A stretch of DNA of 64,000 nt from Halichondria panicea (lineage: Eukaryota; Porifera; Demospongiae; Suberitida; Halichondriidae): positions 1,569,501 to 1,633,500 of the forward strand of contig NC_087390.1 of assembly GCF_963675165.1 (NCBI RefSeq). The letters run 5' to 3'. Below are positions 55,479-64,000 of this stretch, in pieces. The notes under the pieces are model-generated. The model searched no databases, had not been told where the DNA came from, and was given only the letters and a program-made list of their open reading frames with translations. The position numbers were made by a program, and so were the translations under genes. The stretch's first letter is position 1. Each line of letters begins with the position of its first letter.

Positions 55479-55530
55479 GGTAAAGATCATTAAAGAAATA
55501 ATTAATGCAAAAAAGGGGAGGGTCTCGTAG
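55479..55530 (+). promoter_or_regulatory. Conserved block upstream of NLR4
   Basis: GGTAAAGATCATTAAAGAAA, then an A-run and GGGGAGGGTCTCGT, 152 bases before the ATG. Shortened relative to the sisters. Confidence 0.3.
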
Positions 55531-55630
55531 TCAGGCTATATAAACAAAGATTATTTGTTCTGAAAGCTTCTCAGCAACTATTTGTCTTGAATCTTGGAGC
55601 TGCACAGTTGCATGGTCTTCTGACAGAACC

Positions 55631-58600
55631 ATGAAGATGACATCTCAGAGACATGCCCGTTATCTCTCAATTGATCTGGACAACGATGTTACCCTGGTTT
55701 TCCCTAAGCCTAGTTGGCAGCTCAGAGCCTGCCTTGCCTCTGTGTTGATCACCCCTGTCCTCTACCAACTCTACCTCATTATTGTCACCGTCAGATACAT
55801 ACTCTTCTTACAAACTTTTTCCTGTAAGTCAGTGAAGCATACTCACCAATAATTGCATAACATTTCTTATCATAATTATACACTTTGGTATAATTATACC
55901 GAGCATATTACGGGACATAGGCCACATATAGTTTATAAAGGTCAGTTTTAAACAACCTTAGTGCATTGCTTGGTATTCACGGAGTCATGACCACACTTGT
56001 GATGTCACAGCACATGAATATAATTATTTATGCAACTCTATACACAGCTCCCCCACGTCCTGCTTGCCCTGTGGTTGACTTGAGTTGGACCGGAGTGTTT
56101 CCTTGTGAGCTGGGATGGAGGGGGAGTGCACTAGCCGTTCTCATTCTGTCAGCTGTGCTTATCACCTGCTACTCACTCATCACTGCCTGCTTGGTGAGAT
56201 GGAACCCTCGGAAACAATGGAACTCAACCTCATCAGGTAATCAGTTATATATTTACTGCCACAATAATCACTCTTACTTTTTAGCTTTTGAAAAACCGAC
56301 CAAGTTCCAAGTGATAGTTCAGAGTACTAATCGACTGATGTTGCCCCCCACTCTCAGTCTGTGTATACTGTTACTGATATTCCGCTTACTGTTACAATCA
56401 GGAGATGTTGAAGCAAACCCTGGACCAACGCTTGGTAAGCGGTGTCTCCTTATGATACATAATGTACACAATGACATTGCTCCTCAGAGAACATGCATGC
56501 ATAAACCATGTGTATGACATTGTGTGCTTATCATTTGGTTGTAATTTTTGTAGGCTCAATTCTGACTCTCGGTGATTTGAATTTTGTTTACAAGAACTTG
56601 ATAAAAGCTGCTGGAGACTGGTTAGACCTGGGACTTGATCTGGGATTAGATCTTGGCACCCTCAAAGATATAAAAGATGAGTGTCACAGGAACAAGGACT
56701 GCTTACGTGAAATGATATCTACTCGCTTGAAGACTGGCCCTCTCACCTATTCTGACATATGTCAAAGTCTCAGAGCACCAACAGTTGCACGAAATGATGT
56801 CGCTGAGGCTATAGAGGAGGCATGTACAGGTATAAATAGTCATGAGGCAACCTCGACCAGCATTTCTATGGATAAATATCAGTATACCACAGCCTAAAGC
56901 GTAGCTTAGATATGTAGGACAATTGTAAGGCTACTAGCAATATAGACCACACTATAAGCATTTCTATGAATAGTTAACAGTACTTAACTATGTGAATGGA
57001 TAGTTCACCTCATCACGAACACTTATATTATCTTTATGTACTTCAGTCAATTGTATATATAATTGTAGCAGATGACGATACTTCACCTGGGCCATCTAGG
57101 AAAAGATTATCCACAGCGACTCCTGGACCAACCAGTGAGTTAGCTAATCGGTAGTTTGTGTGAGTGGTGATAGGGTAAAGGACAAATCTCAGGGATTGCT
57201 GCATTTGTTCATGTAAGACTCCGAAAGTTGCAATTGGTTGTGTGGATAGTGATAGAGTACATTTTTTTGGGGATAGCAGTCGTAATCTTTTTACCTATAC
57301 ACATATATATATACTGTACTGAATATTCTACTGTATTATTTATCTTTCGCTTCATGTTTATTTTCAGAATCCAAATCCGATAATCATTCCACCATCCAAC
57401 CAGATGAAGCAATAGGAATTTATCGAATATACTTAACTAGTATTTACAATACAACATCCCTCCCTGCTGATGACAAGTATCCTCTCCAGTATGTTATGCA
57501 TTTTGTTAATCTAGAATGTGCGGATGTAAGTAAACGTTTATCGAGAAAAGAAATGGAAGAGTCCTGGTCAGAAATAGTTCAAGGCAAGCTGAATAGATTT
57601 CCTAGAGAGTCAATTAAAATGGACCAGATAGCTTCCAAAGTAAAGGGCAAATTCTCTAAACTAGTTGTCATTAAAGGGGCTCCTGGAGGAGGTAAGACGA
57701 CTTTGTCATGGGAACTGTGCAGACGATGGGCTAATGGTGAAGTTTGGACAGATTACTCCCTCGTTGCATTGCTCCGACTTAGAGATAAAAATGTTCAGGA
57801 AGCTATAGAATTAGTTGATCTACTTCAATGTGGAGATATTGATGTTTCTAAAAGTGTTTATACTATTATCCGAAAGAATCAAGGGCAGGGCGTTCTTTTC
57901 ATTTTGGAAGGCCTGGATGAGTTGCCACCATTCTTTAGAGAAAATGATTCCATATTTATGAAGCTAATAACCGGACGTCTTCTGCCAGCTAGTACCGTGC
58001 TTGTTACCACTAGGCCCTGGGCTGTATGTGATCTACCTGTTACTTGTAGCTCAAGAGTTGATCAGTTCATTGAAATTTTAGGTTTTTCTTTGGAACAAAT
58101 TCAGGAGTACATTGATCTAATAATCAAAGATGGGGCTCCAGCAGAACTACGTGAATACATTAACTCTAATCCACGTATCTCTAGTGCAATGTACAACCCT
58201 CTTCATGCCAGAATTGTAGTCGAAGTGTACAGAGAAAACCATGAGAATAGCAATAGCTGCATAATCCCCAACACAACAACTGAACTATACACTGAATACT
58301 GTCAAATATTGATTAAAAGATGTTTAGAGAGTGATTGGAGTGGTGAGCTGAGTGAGTTACCTTCATCACTTCAGGTACATTTTGATAAGCTCTGCCGAAT
58401 TGCATACAAGGGAATAACAAAAGAAAAACAACAATTGGTTTTCTTTAAGGAAGATGTTGTTGATACTAAAACACTCGGATTCATGAACAGTGTACATCCT
58501 TTACATAATAAAAGCAACAGTTCTCCATCTTACAATTTCCTTCATCTAACACTTCAAGAGTTCCTCGCCGCATTTTACATCTGGAAAAATGAAACTCCAC

Positions 58601-60549
58601 ACGAGCAGTTTATTTTGTTTGAAACAAAGGCTCTTGATGGATCATACAAAATGATTCTATTGTTTTTAGCTGGATTGACTAAACTGAATGACCCATGGAC
58701 ACAGTGTGTACTTCCATCTCCTTACTTGTACTATGAGGAAGGATCGTCAAAAGCCGAGAGAATGTGTAAATTCTCAATTGATCAAATTCTGTGGATGTAT
58801 GAAAGCCAAAATGTGCAAGCCATGAAGGACTTGTATTGTAATGTGCTGTATGAACCACCGCTAAAATTTAATGATAAGACAATTGATCAGTTTGCACTTG
58901 GTTATGTTTTAGCTTCTGCTCATTTCAAAGTAACTGTAATGGACTTTAGTAAAGGACTTCATGAAGTTGTGGATAAATCTGAAATGATATTAGCAGGAAT
59001 CAAAAAAGTTTCGCTTTCTTTTACTTTAAGAGTAAAGCATCTGATAATGTCTAACACATATGTGATTCCTCCTGATTGGTGTACACTCAGTGATAAGATA
59101 CTACCAGAATTAGAAAGAGTCACTATCAGTACCGGTATGGAAAGAATAAAGTGGTATAGCCCTGAGATTCCACATGCATCAACAATATTTGACGCTCTAC
59201 AACAATCTCCAAACTTAAGTGTAGTAGAGCTAGATCTTGGCATTTTAAAAGACACTGTAAAACAAATACTTCACATTTTGAAGCCAAAACACAGCTTGAA
59301 AGTTTTGAAATGTACTCAAGTATTGCCAGCTGATGAAGAGTTGTTGTCTGACTTTATCGCACATTCTAGCATTGAAATGTTGGTGATACATTTGGTACCA
59401 AATTCTAAAAGTACGCGCTCACCCCCCACAGATACTGAAAATAATTGGTGTATTTCAATTGGATTGAACGTGACTGAGTTTAAAAGGAATAAAACGAATA
59501 TTTTACCACATTTACTGTTTGAACATCCATTTACTGTTAACGGAGGAACGTTTCCAACAGACGATGCACAAAAACTGTCTACTATCACAAACTTAGTTTC
59601 AATCTTAAGCCACTGGAAACTAAGCCTACAATATCTGCGATGCACTATGCGATGTCTTCAGTTGACCCCCGGACAATCTGAGCTGTTTTTTAGGACTCTA
59701 CTCAATTGTCCGATGCTTAAAGAAGTTGATCTCAAAAGTGAAATGAAAGGCCAATTTGAATATTTCTGTATCCCCCAGCACTTGCAATCACTAACTTTGC
59801 ATTGTCCTGATAATGCCTGTGAAGTTTTACGTTATCTCAAAGACAATCGATTACATTCCATTAAAAGCCTTGAACTTACATGTCACATTGACTACGATTT
59901 TGATGAAGCTATTGGTGAGTATCTACAGACTGACACATCTCTAGAAGAATTGACACTGTGTTATAATTTCCAAAGTAGCATTAATCATGTAGTGCAGGGA
60001 CTCCAAGTTAACACATGTCTAACTAAGCTAACAATTTCACCTTGTAAAACTGTCTCATTTGTTCTCGCAAGGCTTGATACTATTGAACTGGTCAAAATGT
60101 TTCAGCTTAATACAACTCTACAATTCATTGAACTTGTGGTTCGTAAACTGTCGCCAAATGATTTACTACCCGTTTTGGAAGCATTGAGAGAAAACAATAC
60201 AGTTAAAAATCTGACACTCGGTCTGTATTTTATAGACGCTACAAAACGTGAGGGCCAAAATGTTCCATCAGTATGTACACGTGAGTACACTGTTACCACT
60301 GAAGAAGCTGAAGCTGTTGGTAATGTGTTAGCCAAGAACAAAACTCTAGAGGTGTTTCACATCATTGCTGAGATCATTGAGTGCTCTTCAATTGTCAGGG
60401 GGCTATTGGAAAACAAAACACTGAAAGAATTCGGCACTTCTGAGAAAACAAAAAAGAATATCGTCACATGTCCCGAGTACGTTAATATCAGACGAAGAAT
60501 TGTATTTTGGGGCGTTCCCCTTTTGTACTATATTAATGACTCTTGGTAG
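55631..60549 (+). CDS. NLR4: leader-2A-Death-NACHT-LRR receptor
   Basis: Exons 55631-55823, 56048-56236, 56285-56434, 56554-56829, 57072-57134 and 57368-60549 join in phase 1 to 1350 residues with no stop. The leader has 174 residues. Intron 1 is only 224 bases and free of the transposons seen in NLR1 and NLR2, so it shows the ancestral intron best. Death exon: DWLDLGLDLGLDLGTLKDI. NACHT has GAPGGGKTT and VLFILEGLDELPP. The region after NACHT differs more from the other copies than NACHT does (GMERIKWYSPEIPHASTIFD replaces the ISIDDIFDGPEV-like part). The C-terminus is longer (FWGVPLLYYINDSW). Unlike the others it has no carboxypeptidase relic after it. Confidence 0.9.
56386..56427 (+). other. 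2A-like ribosome-skipping motif of NLR4
   Basis: LLLQSGDVEANPGP in frame. Predicted products: a 174-residue leader and a 1176-residue receptor beginning with Pro. Confidence 0.88.
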
Positions 60550-61011
60550 GCTTATGAAAATGCACGTTGACTAGGTATACCTGTTATACTGGTTTGTATG
60601 TCTGGAATGTTCATGTTCATGTATATTATTGTCTGGAATATTTTTCCTACATTCATTCCTATTATAAAGTCACTTATTTCATCTCATTTTTTTGTCCTGA
60701 TGAATCGCTCAATGCGAGGAAAAGCTTTGACTATTGAAGTTGAAAGTGACTAGCCTATATAGCTATTTAGTGGTTACAGAGGTCAAAAGAATAGGTGGTC
60801 GTAGCGGCCCTCTGGTAGCTGCCCCCAGCTCCCTGCAGGCCACGTGAATACACCATCCATGAGATCTAGTCTCTTCCCCACACTCTCACTCTCCCATGCT
60901 TCCCTATACTGGCCCTCACTCCTCCATTCTCCCCCCTGATCCTTATTATACCCGACCACTCCTCCCCTCTATCCCCAAATGCTTCACCACTCTACCACAT
61001 CCTGGCACTCG
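60550..61011. other. NLR4 3' flank; no gene seen
   Basis: AT-rich 3' flank, then a C/T-rich low-complexity stretch (60.87-61.01 kb) leading into the cyclophilin relic. No AATAAA near the NLR4 stop. Confidence 0.4.
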
Positions 61012-61200
61012 ACTACTCCTCTTTCACGATATTTCTTTGACAAAGCATGCAATCAATCAATGGACCCGGTGGCAAGTAAGTTATAAATGTGTGTGCGCAT
61101 AATTACATACTAAAGGTTTGTCTGTTAGGTGATGATCATGTAATTGTTGACGAGGAGGAGCCTCCCTTTCCTCCTGAGCTAACGCACGAGGTGAATGCTC
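61012..61200 (+). pseudogene. Cyclophilin relic: exon 1 joined to exon 6 remnant
   Basis: 61012-61090 matches the cyclophilin exon 1 and donor region at 181-245 (TTTCTTTGACA, GGTGGCAAGTAAGTTAT). 61127-61193 matches its exon 6 at about 2452-2522 (GGTGATGATCATGT, GAGGAGGAGCCTCCCTTTCC). Exons 2-5 with the catalytic domain are missing between them. It is a processed-down or recombined fragment, not a gene. Confidence 0.75.
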
Positions 61201-62496
61201 TCTATAATTATGAGCATCTTACTTGTAAATTAATAAAGATACAACTCTCTCACAGTTGCATGGTTAATTGTATTCGGAGACTCTCTCCCCATTCAGATGG
61301 TGGTGTGTGGAGGAGATGATTGTGCTAGGCAGTGTGTTCGTCAGAGAACTGGGGTCCTCATAGTTGCTAGAAAGACGGACATGTCCACGGCAGCAAGAGG
61401 TGATGACGTCCGCACAATAGCAACGTGCTCCCGGCCCGTTGCTATTGAGTGAGGTCAGAGATGTGATTGGCTGGAAGCTTGTACCCGGCACTGTCACTAG
61501 GTTCTACTGGGGAAAATCAACACAAGTAAGGGACTGCATAATCTGGAGGAGTGTTGTGCAAATAATTATATGATTTCCCTTAAAGTAATACATGTAAATC
61601 CTTTAATTTTTGGAAATTGTATGAATAATTATAGCAAACGAATATATATATATATGCCACTCAATCCTGACCCAACAGACACAAAATAACTCGAGCATTG
61701 ACTGAAGCTAAGACCTCCATTCATACATACAACTTTCAAAGAAAATTGTGCTAATTTGCGGGGGAAAAAACGCAAGTCGTTTGTAACAAAATATAGGCTT
61801 TCTATAATTACAGGGAGTCACAAACCACTGTTTGTAAGAAATCTATAGAAATTATAACGACTCTTTATACAAGTGTCAAAGCTCCACATGAATGGTCTAT
61901 CATGTCTAAGATTTCAATTTTACACAGAATGCAAGTAACAAATTCGGTGAATTAATGCGGACGCTTTAAACAGTACCCAGTACTGCGGTCTTCAAAAATG
62001 TAGCGCACAGAGTTGCTAATATCGAGGCATGTCGGAAAGATTGGCCGTGTTTAGGTGCGCCCCCTCGCTAAAATGTGTGTGGGGTTTAAAGACTGTTTCA
62101 GCACTTTTAAGGTTCAGTATACCCTCCGAGATGTTATTTAGCGGATAGTGAGCTCAGTGCGAACATCGTCATGTCCTGCAATAGATTAGGTGTCACCTGC
62201 AGTTCCAAGAGTACTTAAAGCTGCTGCACATTCCAACCATTTGAAAAGGGGGAGGGATTTCACGAGGGTGCTGGGTCGAGTTACCAATGAGAAAAAAGGA
62301 TCATCAGTGATTGAGAGCTTGTTAAGAATCTGCACGTGAATCAGGTGAGGTAGCTTAATTCAGCAGCTAAATGGTTAAAGAGACATGCACAAGATTATGT
62401 AATTGTGTACACAACCCAAATGAGCCAAATACAGTGCAACAACCAATCGGTTAGTGTAAAACATGGAATATACTTTTTGCATCACTGAGGCAGTGA
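61201..62496. other. No gene recognised
   Basis: A moderately GC-rich patch at 61.29-61.51 kb has short frames on both strands without a recognisable domain. The remainder is AT-rich, with an (AT)n run near 61.64 kb. Confidence 0.35.
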
Positions 62497-63758
62497 TGAG
62501 TGATGGCAAGATACTTGGCCACTTCCCAGAATGCAGCGCTGAGGGCCAGAGAGAGTGGAGTATCACCAGCCTTGTTGACTGTACCTGTACAGCAGTCATT
62601 GTTTGGTTTTACGTTCTACACACCTACAAATTATGAACATACTTCTAGGATCACAACGATGCTCGTTCACAAGGTACGTGACTGTGTCCAAGTGGCCATT
62701 GGCACAGGCCAGAGAGAGTGGTGTGTCACCAGACGCTTTGTCGACTGTACCAGTACATGTATACGAGTGTACTGAATGACTACAGCAATTGATGTGCCAT
62801 ATACGATTCTTACTTCTAGGATCACAATGATGCTTGTTTATAAGGTATTTGACTGTGCCCAAGTGGCCATTGACACAGGCCAGAGAGAGTGAGATATCAC
62901 AAGCTTTGTTGGCCCCTGTGTTGGTTCATGTAGTGTTTGGTAACCAAGCAACACCTTTTATATGATATAATCAGTAACTGCATGCATGTAAAAAAATCAA
63001 ACAGGGATGTTACATTAGAGTGCAGACGTATAGTAAAAGAGATAATTATAGGCTTCCTATACAAGTTTGTGATAAATCTGGTGTACAATTGTTTCTATAG
63101 AGTACAGGCAGCAACGGAATTTCTCAAACAATGACATGTCCTTTGCAAACCTTGCTGAGTGCACACACTCCCTGCCAGCGTGTACTCTCCAATGCTCACT
63201 AGAGCTTCCACAATATCCTTCCACTGCATGTCAATATTCTTAATTTTGGCTGTCCGCAGAGTTGCTGCTGTAGGATGTTGGCTCTTCTTTATGATTTCCA
63301 GTTGGTCATTGCCCAATCCCAAGCAAACACCAAGTTAAAGCCATTGGTCACATTCCAGTTGACTCAGCTGTTCCAGTGTTGGGTACGAGGACAGAGGATC
63401 TATATAATAGTCAGATAATATACTTATAGAAATTCCCGAGTGTACTGAGGGGGGATACTATAATAGTCCCTGATGAGGCATTTTGTCCAGTTATAAATCT
63501 GAGTGTTATTGCACTGATTGTTACTATGATGTACACTGCAGGGCTACAAAATTGCTTAACTTCATTACTTGGACGTACCCTAAGACACATATATATTATC
63601 TGTGACCATGCACGAACTACTGTGTATAACAGCTGATGAGCTGGTGGCTAACTCACCTCTAGATCCAGGCTGGAACTCCTCTACATGGTCAGCCAAGGCA
63701 ACGTCTCCATTCCTTTTGGTCACATCAGCAGCAGTCTATCCATCACTGTCCTTGATAT
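62497..63758 (-). pseudogene. Ankyrin-Death gene relic
   Basis: Minus-strand exons in order: 63758-63657 (ankyrin end: TAADVTKRNGDVALADHVEE), about 63404-63151 (Death fold: LGLGNDQLEIIKKSQHPTAA, then MQWKDIVEALVSIGEYTLAG), 62915-62814 (SLSLACVNGHLGTVKYLINK), about 62747-62646 (GDTPLSLACANGHLDTVTYL) and about 62592-62497 (GDTPLSLALSAAFWEVAKYL). The ankyrin exons are each one repeat of about 33 residues. Two in-frame stops break it: TAG in the first exon, where ankyrins usually have DGxTA, and TAA at 63337-63335 in the Death exon, right after the conserved Trp. Invertebrate genomes have many ankyrin-Death proteins of presumed signalling function. An incomplete gene running off the window is possible. 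Confidence 0.6.
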
Positions 63759-64000
63759 CTGCATGCATGGTTGCAATTGGTTGAACATAACTGAGCATGC
63801 ACTGACAGTACATGTTTAATTGGTGTCTGCTATATAATTATAGCACTCGCCCAGACTAGGACACAACATAAAAGAGCTAGTTAAATCTGAGTGGGAAAAC
63901 TTAGACAGACGTATAATCGACGTCAAAATTCAAAGTCTATATATAGAGATTGTGCATTATACGCACGTTTATATATGGTTTGCCTATACAGACTCTTGTT
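63759..64000. other. Window end; no gene seen
   Basis: AT-rich sequence without a supported exon. Confidence 0.4.

Noticed and set aside
63602-63784. 60-codon + strand frame
   Set aside because: The minus strand of the same stretch reads as an ankyrin-repeat end with a proper donor, which explains it better.

Overview
The window looks like nuclear DNA of a marine invertebrate, most likely a demosponge of the Amphimedon type. It is AT-rich, with short introns bounded by GT/AG, many small inverted-repeat transposons, and tandem NOD-like receptor (NLR) genes of Death-NACHT-LRR type. The species is inferred from these traits and was not checked.

The core is a cluster of four NLR genes on the + strand at 6926-12788, 22184-28538, 35819-41143 and 55631-60549. 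All share a six-exon plan: three small exons coding for a hydrophobic leader, a Death-domain exon, a linker exon and one large NACHT-LRR exon. The third exon ends in a perfect 2A-like motif (DVEANPGP), which in other systems makes the ribosome skip a peptide bond. Each mRNA could therefore yield a 174-177 residue multi-span membrane peptide and a separate cytosolic Death-NACHT-LRR receptor. All five introns are in phase 1, so skipping the 2A exon would tether the receptor to the membrane in frame. Copies 1, 3 and 4 are open throughout; copy 2 has a 2-base insertion before its LRR region.

Around the receptors are pieces of unrelated genes carried along by segmental duplication. NLR1 and NLR2 each follow the 3' half of an FMNL-like formin. 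The formin at 16042-21639 keeps FH1, FH2 and a DAD-like tail but has no visible GBD/FH3 exons; the one at 3159-6384 is a rearranged relic. NLR3 and NLR4 follow minus-strand relics of an ELL-associated factor (EAF), and a third EAF relic at 44479-45561 has no receptor after it. NLR1, NLR2 and NLR3 run convergently into 3' pieces of a CPVL-like serine carboxypeptidase, and a fourth such piece lies at 46967-48382. Other items are an SR-type cyclophilin (178-2603) with a relic at 61012-61200, an ODAD2/ARMC4-like relic (14981-15510) and an ankyrin-Death relic (62497-63758).

The rest is repeat DNA: GT/G-run minisatellites inside the carboxypeptidase relics, a 1.33-kb tandem array (49.25-54.18 kb), a piggyBac-like element with a second element nested in it, and several small elements with 9-base target duplications. 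Differences between sister copies give the order of several events.
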